Assembly (NCBI GenBank): GCA_022496805.1
Contig: CM040088.1
Coordinates: 43,117,436 to 43,181,435 of the forward strand
Length of the DNA stretch: 64,000 bases
Direction of reading: 5' to 3'
From: Pohlia nutans
Taxonomy: Eukaryota; Streptophyta; Bryopsida; Bryales; Mniaceae
The position numbers and the translations under genes were made by a program. The notes under the pieces are model-generated. The model saw only the letters and a list, made by a program, of their open reading frames with translations, was not told where the DNA came from and made no database searches. Of this stretch, positions 12,147 through 26,700 are shown piece after piece. The stretch's first letter is position 1; every line of letters starts with the position of its first letter.

Positions 12147-14725
12147 CACTACTTCAAATCCTGGTAGATTTAACTAGTGCATTTGGTCGTTTTTGAGTTG
12201 TTTAGTACACGCCCCACTCGAGTGAGATGAGTGAAATTGGACCATAATAGGACAACGGATACTCCCCGCAATTTAGCATCACTTTACGTTAACTACACAT
12301 CAAAGTACTTTTTATTTTACAACTTTACATTTTCATATTTTTTACTTTGCCTGATCTCTAGTTGTTCGATGTTCATTCGTCATGTTCTAGATTCAATTCG
12401 GTGGGGGAACTAGTGCTCATTTTATTTGTCCACTGACTGTGCATTGTAGAAGTGGAAGTTGAGCCAGAAGCATCGGCACAGCTAGAGGTGTCACATAATT
12501 CCAGATTCAATTCGGTCTTGCCATTTGTACTCATCTTATTCGTGTAGTTGGCTTCCGGTGATATATTAGAACTCAGCGTACTGAACCCAGGCGTCGCTAG
12601 CACACCACACCAGAACGATGAGCAAGAGACAATCCTTGACATCACAGAGCGTTCTCTGTAGTTCAGACACAAAGCTGTAAAAAAGATGTGAGCACCAGAC
12701 TGAGCTTGAAATCGAAGTTAGGCATCATAAAAGCTCCTGTGAGCACTTTCGAATTGAAACTACAAGATGAAACAGAAATATAATTAAGTTGAGACTACTG
12801 TGATCATCGATAAATAATATTGTGGCTTGTTTGAAAACCTGGATCGATGTCTCGCTTTGTAAACACATGTTTTGTACGATAATACTTTGTAAGATGTTCT
12901 CGTTACCGTCAAATGTTGACAAAAATGGAACGAGAACCCAAAAAATAAACTAACGGGTAAAAAACTCGACACCTAAGCACCTAAGCAGTAATGACCTTGT
13001 ATGTCCACTACTTCACTCTACAACTTTGTCCGTCTACACTCATCATGCACCACGAGATCGATCGATGAACGTGCACTTATCAAAACCACAGAGACTGAGC
13101 TTGCACACCAAGCATTCAGGAGAATCACACGGGTAGAAGTAGAAGAGATAACAGAATAAACCAAATTTAAAAGATTCAAAGAGATTAAGGAAGAATAGCA
13201 CATACATGGATGAAAACTACAGAAAAATGATGAGAAACTAAGGATGGAGGTGGGCGTGTGCCAAGTGTGCAAAGCGTGTGCCTTGCACTCAACATGGCTC
13301 AAGACTATAGGCTCTCAGCAATCGAGACCCGGTCCCACGTCCAAGGGCTTCACTACGAGTAGCACATGAGTGGGATGGCTTAGTTAATTTTACCAGGATT
13401 TGAAATAGTGCACGGTCGGCCTCCACTCTGAGTAGTCACCTGAGTGGGGTGGTTGAGTTGAATGTGCCAGAGTTTGAAGTAGTGACCAGCTTCCTGCAAG
13501 TACACTTTTCCCCAAGTCACTTGACTCCACAGTTCCACATTCGTACGTAGTTCGTGTGCGTCACATGAGTTATCCGATACTATGAAGAACATCCATTTGT
13601 TCCCCAAAAGAAAAAGACAAAATCACTACAGTCGCACACTCGAGTTCTCCAGTAGTAATTCAAACGCATCAAAGGGCCGACCCAGGAAGCACATTTGCTC
13701 AGGAGCTATTTCTTACTCATTGTATTTCAGAAGCATGGAATCTAAATGGAGCTTGAAATAATTTCTTGACACTCAGCTTGACATAAACTTCTATTCTGAA
13801 CCAATAGCAGAAAACCTTGAAGGGATCTCGCGCCGTGCCATTTGCTCGTTATAACGATCCTTCACCCGAACCATTACAACACATAGTTTCAGCTATTTCT
13901 ACATCCACTTCCAACCCAACCCTCCAGCGACTAACATTGAAAACGCTTCTAGCTAAAATCGAATTAATTAATTATGGTCGGTTTTAATTTTGTGCCATGG
14001 GGACATTGGAAGGGGCAATGGGTATTCAGAGGTTGCGTTGGGTAGTGCCCCCATTGAAATTTGCTGACCAGTGTACTGAAAGTTGGATTTTCAGAATGGG
14101 GAGCACACTCCATCGGGGAGATGTCCTTGTCAGTCAGGAAGTAGGTCTTTTCTATGTACATGCATTGAATACGCTCGTCTATTCTTCTCTCGGAAGTGGT
14201 CTCCGGAATGAGTTGAGGATGTTGGACGTGGGGATGGGACTCCAATTGCCCGGGGCACTCCCCCATCGCAGTTGCTATGCCCCCTATCTGCCTCTGTTCG
14301 AATTTGCCGAGAAAATCGTTTTAGACAAAAGCCTGTAATTGGGTCCGTCTATGGTCTTTGTACACAGCTATTTGGATGTACAGTAGGATATGATTGCAGG
14401 AAGAGATCTGTTTATCAGACTACTTTATTTCGTACGAGCCAGACGAGATGACAGCATTCGTTACCATGCCAAGTTGTCCAGCATGGAGATTCTGCATCAA
14501 CCCATTCCTTCCGGTTTTCTACAAATCATACAAATCATCCTGTCGAAAAAAATAATCTCTGTATTGATGTTGCTACAATTGACAGCCTGATGTTGTATTA
14601 ACTACTAGTATACACGTCAATCCATTTCCCGTGGATTCTTAGTCACAATAATTGTACAGTGTCAAAAATGAGCGTCCCACAGCATCCTATACTACACAGA
14701 AAGCTCCAGATTTTCTAGGTTCGTC
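12147..14725. other. Intergenic DNA with short degenerate duplications
   Basis: No gene supported. Around 12388-12550 there is a direct repeat (CAGATTCAATTCGG followed by an ACTCATCTTATT-like block, twice, about 115 bp apart). Around 13355-13490 an approximately 75-bp unit recurs (GAGTAGCACATGAGTGGG-like, then GAGTAGTCACCTGAGTGGGG). The 113-codon open stretch at 13997-14338 has no recognisable family. The region just below 14726 should hold the kinesin 3' UTR. Confidence 0.5.
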
Positions 14726-17700
14726 TTATCGGGGTGTCAAGCTCAGGGCACCAAAGCTGCCCATGTCCTTCAAAGGCGAGTTTACAATACGCAGCTCATG
14801 CAGCTTCTGCTTCTCTTCCACAATTTTTACCTGTCAAACATTAGAACCTGGTTAGCTCTGAATGAGTCACACTTAGATAAAGATGCATGTTCTTCAGTGG
14901 AAGAACCTTGTCACTATCATTGCAACTGATTTTGACAATTTCGTTGAGCGAGTTGCACTTGAGAGTTTACCTTGAGTTTGTAATCTTCAAGATCTTTCTG
15001 AGTGGACTCGAGACGAGTTTGCAGCTGTCGAAGAGCTTCCAATGCCACGGCTGGCTCTCCATCTCTATTTGGATCCACAACCCCTGCAGCCTGTCCAGCA
15101 GCCTGTCCCAAGAGTCCGCAAATAAATTAAAGTATAACAGATGCCTACCAGCTGGAGAAGATGCAAATCCAGTAGAAAAATGCAGAGCCAAATATACATA
15201 CACACGATATCTCTCCCGAAGATCACACTCTTGTGCTAGAGCCTGGATCCTAATTCGGTCAGAATTATGCATGGAAATTCGTATCTACCTGGATACTACT
15301 CTGACACTACATAAGAAACACACATTCATTATGTGTACAATGTACCTCCACAACTCGAGCACAAACGGTTTGCAGCATTTGAGATAAGTTGGTCTTCTGC
15401 TCTTCTAGTTCCTGAGAGCGTCAATGAAAGAATGGGAACATCAAGGGTAAAGTAATACACAGATTAATGGTGTACAAAGATTTACTACATTAACAAGGCA
15501 CAAGCTAGGCCAATCTATTTACACAACTATCATAAAGATACAAGTTTGTTATTCTACAGGAACATTGCAAACGGTTTATCATAATTGATACCTGCACTTT
15601 AGTACAGAGACGCTGCTCCTCATCAAAATTGAGCAGAGGTGCTTTCCCTTCTGCAATGCGATACTTTGACAGCTCATCGCTAACACGGGCATGAAGGAGT
15701 TTTGACCGTCTGAGCTTCCCACTCAATTCATCATTTTGAATCCTCAGCAAGTTGTTCTCATCCTGCAAGGCGTACGCCAATGTTAAACACTACGAAACTG
15801 ATTAGTAAATCAAAATTGCGCAAAAAGGTCACAAGAGGATATCGTTATCTAGGTTTCTAATTCATAAAGTGGATGGTTGAGCACCTTGATTTTAGCATGA
15901 TGCTTAATACGTTGCTGGAGATTTTGTTGTCCTGATAGTTTCTTAACTTCTTGCTCCAAGTCGCCGGCTATCTTCTGTTGCCTTTTCAAGTCATCCTGTG
16001 CACGTTCAACAGCGTGCGTTATTTGTGTTCATTCTCAAAAGCAGTAGATTGAAAGAGAAAAGACTTCTGCCAGAATTGGAAAGGCTCTACACTAGACGAG
16101 TATGACACGGTCGGAAAATATTAAACAGAACATTTCACAACGTTGTACAAGGCCATGAATGTAGTCTTCTCCCCTGCAAAAACCAAAAATCTTAAAGTAA
16201 ATATTTAGCAGTAAGATCTCCACGACTTCCAAAAGCCTGGATCTTCTTGCATAGGTGAGGCAAGTTCCTTAATTTTACAGCTGGTTGCAGTCAGTTCAGG
16301 GGAGGCCTAAGAAGACGTGCAAACAGTATACCTTGGTACTCTCAATTTCTGAACCAAGTAGTCGTTCTCGTTCTTGCAGTTTGTCAATAGTATCTTGAGC
16401 AGCCAGTAGATTGGAATGCCTCCGGCTGATCTCCTCTAACCAACTGACACAAATATGCAAGCCATAAATTAGTCAGGCATCTGGTAAAAAACGGAAATGC
16501 AAAGGTAATAAAACAGGATTAATAAGTAATTTAACAGGGTTCATGACATTACAACAAAGAAAAGACATGAGATGGGACAAACCTTTCTCGCTCTTCAATA
16601 AACTCGTTGAGTCGCTGCAGAAGGTGCTCAACTTCTTCATCCTGAAAAGGATGACAACTAAAACTTAGAGAGATCAAGAATTAATGAGGTTTCATGATCG
16701 TTTTGTGAATGAGCATTCTACTAAATCATGTTAAAATGCTAGGGTTGTCCTGTCCAGAAGAGGAGAGGTCAGCGATGTTACATATGGCTGATACAAGAAA
16801 ACAGTAAATTTACCAATGAGCAATGGCATTGGTGCGAATAACATTTAGCTTTTCTCTACCCCAACATGTACCATTCTCTACCAACCTGCGGGTGTAGGTG
16901 GATAACAGCATAGGACTTAATTGTTAGCAAGGCACAAAAGCACATAAAGTACCTTTTCCAAAGGTCCTTTTTGAGCATGCGAAGGGTTTTTCTCCTGCTG
17001 GCCAAGAAGACTCTGTAAAAGAACAAAGAATTGTTAGACATGGGTACGTCATCTATATCAGAATTCTGAAAAATATCTTTATTCAACCAGGATGATGAGA
17101 TCTTTCCGACATACCGCGACATTCGTCATGTCGGTCTTTACTCCAAGCAAGTCTCGGAGAACCTCGCTGGTCATCCTCTCAGCAGCCCCAAGTTTTCCAG
17201 TCAAGATAGACACCTGCACGCCAGCAGTCAGCACAGTGTGGAACCACGATAACAAATATACTACTCTAACGCATTTAATTTGAATTCAAGGATGTGTTTC
17301 AAGAGATACCTCATATTGTTGGTTGCTGAGCTCAATTTCTAACTCCTGGATGCGGCGCTCATACATCTGCCGTTTTGCATTCACTTCAGAATTCACCTGG
17401 TAGCCCTTCCCAATGCAAGCGAAAGTAGACCATGCCCCTTTGAGTTTGGGTCCCCGCGAAATTGAAGGTTGAGAGTTAACCCGTTCTTCCAATTTAGTTT
17501 CCACTGCTTTTAGCTGCTTATCAGAAAGAAAAACACAAACCAGTAGATGTCAAAATAATGATTTTCTCTGAGCACAAATTCCCCTGGGAGTCTGCAGCTA
17601 CAAGGACGCACGATAACTTTTGTATGATCACAAATAACAGGTAAATATGATGAAAACTCAAACAACGTATCCTACTTCTGCAAAGTTTACCTTCTCCTCA

Positions 17701-20700
17701 TATTCAGCTGCCTTGTTCTCAGCCTCAGCAAGAAGTTCTGCGATTTGGATCTTGGAATACCGTATCTGGGGAAAGAAGCAAGTCTTGCCACGATCAAAAA
17801 TCTAGTACACATCTATAAAGGTTATAGATGTGAAGCCCAACACTACATGAGTTTCTAGAACTCTGCCAAAGAATCTGCTCTGGCACTACTCTACAACAAT
17901 CTTTAACAATCATACCTTTTCAGCCTGCATCTCTGAATCATTCTGAAGAAGTATCAACTTCTCCTGGGCCAGTTGCATTTCAGCGTCCTTTTCATCTAAC
18001 TTTCTGCTCCAAAAACAAATTAATACAAAAAATTGTATCAGAAAACCGGCAAATGGGTACTGAGAGAGCATTATTTACGCTATCATGCAGCCAGGGCAGT
18101 AGGAATGAGTCAGTCCAGTATAACCTTTCTGCTTCATGCCGTGCAAATTGTGCTTCCAGAATATCATCTGCACTTCTCGAACTGGCCTCTTCAAGAGCGG
18201 CTTGCATGACTGATGTATGGTTTCTCAGCCCTTGTAGCTCCATTTCCATGTCTTCCCTAATCAAGTGTTGCCGCTCGCTCTCTCTTCTCACTAGTCCCAA
18301 CTGCAAGGTGACGCCTCATCAGAAACTCTTCTTAGATTCACCCATTTGAAATTCTGTCGCTCCAAACGAAAGAATATGCAAGCAATACGGGTCAGTCGAA
18401 ATGAAAAATTACGGTACATACTTGGGATTCAAGAGCGTAGACTGTACTCTCCAACTCCACTACAGATCTGCCAAGAATTTCAGCTTCGACCTGCTTCTCT
18501 TCAGCACGGATTCGACTCAATTCTGCGATCTGCATCAAAAGAAACGTACAATGTTTAGCATTTGGTACGGCAGCTTGGTCCTGGTAAAATGGCCACACGA
18601 TAGTAAAGCAACAGAAGGTGAAGGGCGAAGTACCTGGCGAGCTTCACCAGCAATGGCTGTCTGCTTATCAGCTAGGGCTCGGGTTTCTTGAAGCTGCTCA
18701 GTGAGAACACGGAGCTCTATCTGGAGATTGTCACGCTCAATCTCTAATTCTTTCAAATCCACCGATGCATCTTCAAGGAACCGAGCCATTGTCTCGTCAA
18801 CCGCCAGGAGCTCAGCTTCCAACGCTTTGATGGCAGTTCTTTTCCTCAGAACTTCCTCTTCCAAGGCAGATGCTTTCTCGAGCAGTTTCTCGACTTGGGC
18901 CTTCAACTCTGCGCTTTCACGGGAAGTCAAATCTGCTAAGATGATCTTGGACTCTAATTCTCCAGCTATTTCGTTTAGTTCCTTGTTCTTGGAAGCAAGA
19001 TCTGCCTCAAGCATAGTACGCTGTACTGACATATCATCCAGCTTTACATTCTGCACATCAAGTTCTTTCTGCAAGGAATCAATTCGTAAGAGCTCTTTTT
19101 GAAGACCTTCCATTTCAAGCTGGAGGCGTTCTAATTCAGCCTGTGAACTTTCAGCGCGAGACGCCTTCTTCTCGTACATGCTGAGCTCTGCATCCAACCG
19201 TTCCACCATGATTTTGAGCTCGGATTTTTCCTCCGTTAGGGCATGCAGGACTTCCTTTTCTGCAACAACCTTGTGGGCAATAGCCCGAGCTTCACCTTCA
19301 AGTGCACCTTCCTGCTTTTGTAGCTGCTCATAGAGATCAGCAAAAGATGTTGCCTGTCGCTGCATTTCATCCCGTAACTCCATTCTATGGCTCTCTAGCT
19401 CATTAATATGTCGAGTGCTCTCTTCGAGCTGCTCTTCTAGAGATCGCACCTCCTCGATCCAACGATCATCACGGTTCTGGAAATGGTCGATAGTAGATTC
19501 CAAGGCTTTCGCTTTGGTCTCTGCTTCCACTAGTTGCTCGTGTAACTCAGCGTTCTCAACCTCCAAATTAAAAACTATCGTCTTCAGTTGCTCTTGCTCC
19601 TCCTTGACAACAATCCATGTGCTGTCTATGTCCACAGGTGTCTTGCAGGAGAACGAACTTCTTAGACTAGTGACATTATCTACATCTCTCGTCAGGCTCT
19701 GCCGCAGGGTACGATCTCTATTGATGCTTTGATTGAGGTGATTCAACTCATTAACAAGTTTCAAAATCATCTTCTCTTTCTCTTGTAGAAGTGACTGAGT
19801 CCCGGTTTGTAGAGTCTGAACGCTCCCTATCTGCTTTCGGGCCTTGTCGACCTCAACCTGAAGCGTACGAATTTCCGCTTCCTTCTGAGCCAGTACTACA
19901 CTGGCAGCCTTAACTTGATGCGCCCAAGACTGCCGCTCGCTGTCTATACACTTGGCAGATGGAAGCAGCTCGATGGATCCAGAATTCTCATGTAGGTTTC
20001 CTGATATCTCTCTTTTGAGCTTCAGGATCTCATGTGTCATGTCGAGCCTCATTATCTGAGTCTCAGCAACGAGTGCACGAATTTCACCTTGTGCGTGCCC
20101 CAAGGTCATGTCAACTTGATCCTTAGAAAGAGCGACCGCTTCCAGCATCTCCTGCACTACTTTAGTAGTCTCCTCACTTTGCGAGGATGCCAGGCGTTCC
20201 TTTTCCCTTTTCCATCGCTCCTTCGCTTTCTCATTCACTCTCACTAGCGCATTGACCATTGAATCAGCCTCCCGCAGCGTGGTTTTCCATTCTTCAAACT
20301 TCACCAACATGGCAGCTGCTTCGTTTCTTTTCTCATTCGCTTCTACTTGTGCCTCCTCTCTCTCGGCTTCCAGTTGCGCTTTCTCTTCCCCCCATGCTTG
20401 CTCGGCTGCATTCATCTGTTCTTCAGACTGGAGTTGCAGCATTGTTAGCCTCTGTAGTTCAGACTCGCAGCTTTGAATATGGGCATGTCGTCTAGTCACT
20501 TCCAACGAAGTCGCCTCCAGCTGCTTCCGAAGATCTTTTTCATTCTGGAGCAAATGCTGCTTCTCGGCGACAATCCTGTCCATCTCAACTTCCAGGTCTT
20601 TCCGTTTTGCGTACGCGGCAGAGAGTTCCATTCGTACACTCAAGTAGGCTTGGTCCTGTTCCCGTGTTCTGCTGCGTAGTTTGATAATCTCAGTTCTCAT

Positions 20701-23700
20701 CTTGTCCAGCTCTTGGCGGAGTTTGTCTACGTTTTTGGTGTTGAAGATTGCCTCAGGGGCTGGAAGCGATCGATTCTCACTCAGATTTCGTAGAGGCTGT
20801 TCCGAACTTCTGCGGACATCTACATGCTGCTCCAATCTTGCAAGCTCTAGTCGCAAGTCCTCCTTCTCAGAGATCCAGTTGTGTCTTTCTGCTGCCCAGT
20901 CTTCGCCCATCGTAGAGACCATTTCCGTCAGAAGTTTCACCTTTTCCTCTGAACTAGTCACAGCCGCGTGCGCTTTTCTGAGTTCTACATAAGCATACTT
21001 TGTGCCCTTCAACGGAGAGCTGTTTGCATGAATTCCGACGAGGTCCTTGTTCTCATCCATCTCTGCAAGGCGCTTCACGCCACTGTCCCTTTCCTTCTGG
21101 CAAGCCAGGAATTCCAGTTTCAAAGTATCTACACATGACTGTAGCCTCCCAACCTCAGCAGTCAGATACTCCTCCGAATGCCAGCTCTTTTCTGAGCTAT
21201 TCAACTCCTCGACCAACTGTGTAAGTGCCGCTACTGTTGACTCTGCCTGCATCCGGTGTTCTTCCGCATCCAGTAGTTTCTTCTGCATAGCACAGGCTTC
21301 TACCTCCTTTACTGCATCCATTTGGATCTTATTGGTGTGATCAGACAAAAAGAGTTTCTCGTTTCGGAGTTCCAGATTTTCAGCAGTCAAGCGGTCAATT
21401 GCTTCGTTCAGTTCTTCTACTCGATCCTCAAGTTGCGAGTCCACTTCATCTTCTACAAGTTTGTACATCTTGGCATTCTGTAACCGTGGATTGTAGCCAG
21501 CACCAGACATTTGTCCTTGAAGCTTAGCCATAGTTCTTTGCAAACTCGTAATTGTTTTATTTTTCTCGATGCATCGGGATTCTGCCTCTCGGGCTGCTAC
21601 AAGAAGATCTGACCTCTCTAATACCCAGTCTTCATACTGCTCCGCCATCTGTTCCTTCAACCTAAGATTCTCCTGCTCCTTCAGTTCAATCTGTAATACA
21701 AGGATGTCCAGCTCGTTAGTAGTGCTCGATAAGTGGCGAGAAAATAATCTGAAAACAGCCACTCAAATAGACTAGATGCATAAATTCAGCGAAGTCATGA
21801 CCTGCTACATCCTCACATAAACATGGAGAAGCAATAGAAGTGAGAATTTATTCCCTGTTCTGTTGATCAGAACTTCCATTCCTTTGAGTCGAGAATTCGG
21901 AGGAACAGAACCACGTATAGAAGACTAGTCCTCAGAAAAATTGAACACAAAATCCCGGATGACTGAATGGCCTTCCAGTGCCAAAAACAAAAGCAGAATG
22001 AAACCATGCTTGTGCGTCAAGTACCTGATTTTGTAAGTCGTCTGCAAGTACTTGGACGGCTTCCAAATGCTGCTTCAACTCCTTCTCAAGTTTGGCCCTC
22101 TCATTCTGCAGCTCCTCCTCCCGGACTTCTGCTGTGCGAGTATGGGCCTCAAGTCTCTGAAGCTCAACTTTCGTGGCACAAAGCTCCTCCTTGATTTGCG
22201 TGTACTGCAGCTCAGCTTCTGTGACAGCCACCACTGATGCAGATTTCTTGAGGTTCCAAGTCTCTTTGACAATGACCAGACCAGCTTGTGATTTGGCAAT
22301 CTCTGATGACTTCTCAGTAGCCTGCTGTAACCGCTGCTCGGTAGTCTGAAGTTGCACATGAAGATGTTCTAATAACTTCTCAATTTGCTGGGCTTGAGTC
22401 TCAAACCTTTGATTCTTGGCAGCTAATCGTATTCCCATCTCCTCCCAGGCTGCTAGCTCCTTGTGAACTCTTTCCGCCTCTAAGTGTATTTCTCGGGACT
22501 CCTTCTCTGGTGTATTCTCACGCTCCAACTGTAGTGAGAAAAGGACACCCTGTCTCTCTTGAATTTTAGCAACAGCTTCTGTGAGTTCTACTCTCATTCG
22601 ATCCTCAGCAACACATCGCAAGCCAGCAGTTTCAGAAAGCCACCAAACCATGATGAATGCTATTGTAGACTTGCTCTCAACTTCCCGAAGATATGCTTCA
22701 CAAGACTCCACTTCCACCTTCAATGCCATTGAATCTTGGTGAGTTTGAAACATTGACTGTTTGACCTCTTCATCTAGTTCTTTATTATCGTGCACAAAGC
22801 TGTGATCGAATGTAAATTTAATTAAACTATCGCCAACCTTGCTCCGAAAAGAATCAGCAAGTTTTCGGGCGTCTTGGAGATGCTGCGTAAGAGTCATGAC
22901 CGCTGTCTGTTTCTCCAAAACTTTACAGACGATTCGATCAGGCATCTTCTTCCCTCGAGATAAGGATGTGTTGAAAAACTCCTGGGCAGAGTTTGAACAG
23001 GCAGCACCAACAGAGAGCTTGCCTGCAGCTAAGTAGTCGATCAACTTGGCAGCAGCACCTTCCCAATCCTGCTGAACTGTGCAAATCTCAGCTTCTTTAT
23101 CCTTAAGCAGGTCAGACAATCTAGTCACATCGTTCCTAGCTGCAGCTTCCCTCTCCATTGCACCGGCTACCTCGTCACGCAATTTTGAAAGCTCCAAGGG
23201 AAGCGATGGGTTACCGAGAGTTGCCTTTTCAACCTCTGAATTGAATGCCAATTTCCTACCATCATCCACCGGACCATATTCCCTCACCGCCACACTGCGA
23301 AGCTCTTGATCCCTGCTGAGTTCCCACTCCAGTTTAGTTATGATCTGCTTTAGATTGCTCTCCCTCTCTTCCGCTGTCCTCACTTTCTCAAGAACCAGTT
23401 TATGATCAATGCGCAGAGAGTCAAGCTCATTCTCAGTCCGGGTTTGGCAACTTCTGAGACGTAGTACAGCCTCATTTTCAGTGTGAAGTTGAGAAACTGT
23501 TTCCTCCAACTGCTTTTGAAGTAATTCGCGAGAAGCTTCAACCTCATTAAGCCACTTTCGCTCCTCTTCCAATTTGCTCTCTACGGATTCCAAGTCGAGC
23601 AGAAGCTGCATGATCGTCACGGAATGCTTAACTTCCACATCGTCCATTTCATCTTTGTTTCGTGTTCCTTCCTCCCACCTGTAGCTCCTGATGGCCGACT

Positions 23701-26700
23701 CTGGAGCACCATCAATGGTATCTAGCTCCAGTTGCAGTTGCAAAATTGCATCCTGATGTCTCACCCTCGTGTGGCCTACCCAATCATGGGATGTAGGAAT
23801 GTTTAGGCTTTGCTTCACTCCTACCAGAGGAGACAGTTGATTTAGCTGTAATTTCTCCAGAAGCGTTTCAGATCTTTCCAGGGAATCCTTTGTCCTCTGC
23901 ATCATGAAGATAAAAAAACAGTTCAAGTTATTATAAACAAGATAAAAAAAGAATATCAAGTTCTGATTATAAAGGCAAGAGCGATTTTATTATAAGCAAA
24001 AGTAATGATCGTCAGCTTGAAGATTAACTGATGAAAATACATATTCGGCAGAAACCACCTCACAAATGATTCTCTTAGGCTAGTACCTGAAGCTTTGTCT
24101 GAAGGATGATATTTTCTTGAAGGGTTTCTTTCAGCTGATTCTCAAGATGGGTTCTCGCTTTTGCTTCTTCCGAAACTTTCTCCTCGCTCTGGTTAAGAGG
24201 AATGAACATGTAAATATTGGCTTTAAAATCAAATTCCAATATATTACAGAACTTCAGAAAAATCCTCACACAAAGACTAAACAAAACAATCACCATTCTG
24301 AGTTGAGTCTTGAGATCTTAAAACTTTGGAAGTGGATGACACCTATTATAAACATCACCTTCAGTTACATGATATCCTCAACTCACAGAGGGACACAACA
24401 GCACCAAGAAACGGCTAACCTGAATATCTTGAAGCTCTTTCTTGTACTTTCTGCATAATTCTTCTGCACGTTCGAATTCTTTTTGCAATTCACCCAACTG
24501 CCTGCGGGTGTAGGACGAAATCGTGATGAGCATGACAATAACACCAAGTTCTTAAAAATCTCAGATATCAGTTACAGCACAAACCAGATACTAGATGAAT
24601 CTGAGATTATCAGTTATCATGGTTCTGAAGGAACTAACAAGCATTCTGCAGATGTGACATTCAGAGAACTAACGCCGGCGAAAAGCATACCTTCCCATAT
24701 CGTCATTGGAAGTCAAACAGGCACTGAGGCTAGTGCGACATCCTTCAAGTTCTCTTCGGTAGGATTCAACCTGTACAGTCGATCAAGATCATCATTAAGA
24801 CGGAATCTGGTGTCGGTTATCATTTTGTTGTCTTTCGAACAAAAATCTTTCAGTTTCCAAACATTGATAGTCACCTCTATACGAAGTAGCCCCAGCTGGT
24901 GTTGCTCCGCAGCAAGTTCAACTGCAGACGCATCTTTCTGTTGACAAGAAACGCTTTGTGGGTCAGGTCCATTGATAGAGTCGGCAAGATTGATTTGAAT
25001 ATATATTGAACCTTGACATCATTATATAATTTATCCGTAGGAGGCAAAGAAGAACCTGGGAATGAGCAAGAAAATCGAGAGAAAGCTTGCTATCCAGCAC
25101 GTCCGCCAACTGCAAAATTAATGGACACGTCATAATAAGAAGACTTTGAGAACAAAGGTCGCAAGGCATTATGAGAGAATCAGATGAACCAGATAGAGGA
25201 GCCTTACTTGATCTCGTAAATCCGAGATCTCTTGAGCCATAGCTTCTCTTTCTCCACTGGTATGGAAGTCCTGAAACCTACAAATTGGTCAAGCATCAGT
25301 ACGCAATTGAATGTACTGAGATAAACAACCACATGCTTTTGTAATGAGCTAGGCAAAATCTTAAAAGATTGTATCGTCGGCCCATCTACAACACCAGTCA
25401 GTAACATACTTGCGAAGTTGCTCTTGGAGACGCATATTCTCCATTGCAAACTTCGTAACCTCGGGATTGCAACCTTTTTCATCCCGCAGTAGTTGCAATT
25501 CTTTCAGAGCAGCATTTCTTTCCTCAACGAGATATGTATCCGTGGTCACAACGCCATCACTAAGAGTCTCCATTCTTTTTATTTTTTCTTCGCGGAACCG
25601 CAGAATAATCTTGCTACACTGTGTTTCTTCTTCACGCTGTTTAACCTGAAATTCGTAAACAAAAGCCAGTGCTCAGCCATGTGTCTCGATCCTATGAGCA
25701 TTGACCCGTCCAATGGCCAGAAAGAACATCCGCTGCTTGACGCTCAGAAGTGAAACTGGGAGACAATGAAGTATACAGCTTGACTCTGTTCTGTGATGTA
25801 CGCAACTACAATACATCAGTCTGGTAAAACCAAAATTATCTTCAAAGCAAAATTTGGGTACTGGATAGTCAGTTAAAGAAAGCAGCTCATTGGCCTACCA
25901 AGCGAACCAAATGTTCCATTTCAGTAGATGATTTCTTCAATAAACATTCTGCCGCCTGCTCCCGTCGAAGAGCTCCCGCCAACACAGCCTCCAGGGACTT
26001 TATCTGAGAGTTCAACACAAATAGTTCGTCTGAATCAGAACTTGGTCAAGTAATCAGTACAAGGTAACCATCTGTTTGAACAGAGGAACGAAGCAAGAAT
26101 CTTTTAATAAAAACCAAATCATTCCTGTCATTATTCTTTGATTGACGAGATTGGCAACCTTCTTATCAAGGACCGTTGGGCTTTGGAGAGCTCTCCCAAA
26201 ATGCAAAAAGGAACCCTCGATCGAATTGTTGAGCCCCCCCTTTGATTTGGATGGGCTGCCTTCATCTATGACTACTTGTCGAAAAACAGCAGATGCTCGT
26301 CCGGTAGGTATACGAGATATGCTCTGTCTCCGCAAGCGTGCCAGCTCATCCTGCAATGGAATCAAAAAAAATTGCCAGAACTTCCTAATTAGAGTGACTC
26401 AGAAATCAGAAAGGACAACGCAACACTGATGTTTACAACAAGATATCAAGATTGTTAATGGTAGATATCTATTAGAGGATGAATGTGATTCGAAACAAAC
26501 AGCGCACCTTTAATTGTTGTATCTGCTGGCGCAAGGCATTCACATCTCCAGCAGTGTCTTCGTTGATAACAGCCTAGCAACACAAAAATATATATCAACC
26601 TCCTGAACTTGATTTGATCGTGAGAAAGACTTCGAATCATTTCTACTAAACAACCCATGAGATGTGAAGATTGCATACATTATTCTGGATGAACTTAGCG

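Noticed and set aside
11806..12147. Minus-strand frame with the same peptide as at 10.1-10.5 kb
   Set aside because: It is the second arm of the inverted repeat. Shared translation reflects DNA duplication, not a protein family.
13997..14338. 113-codon plus-strand frame with a similar-length minus frame
   Set aside because: No recognisable motif, no splice context, and both strands are open, so chance cannot be excluded.
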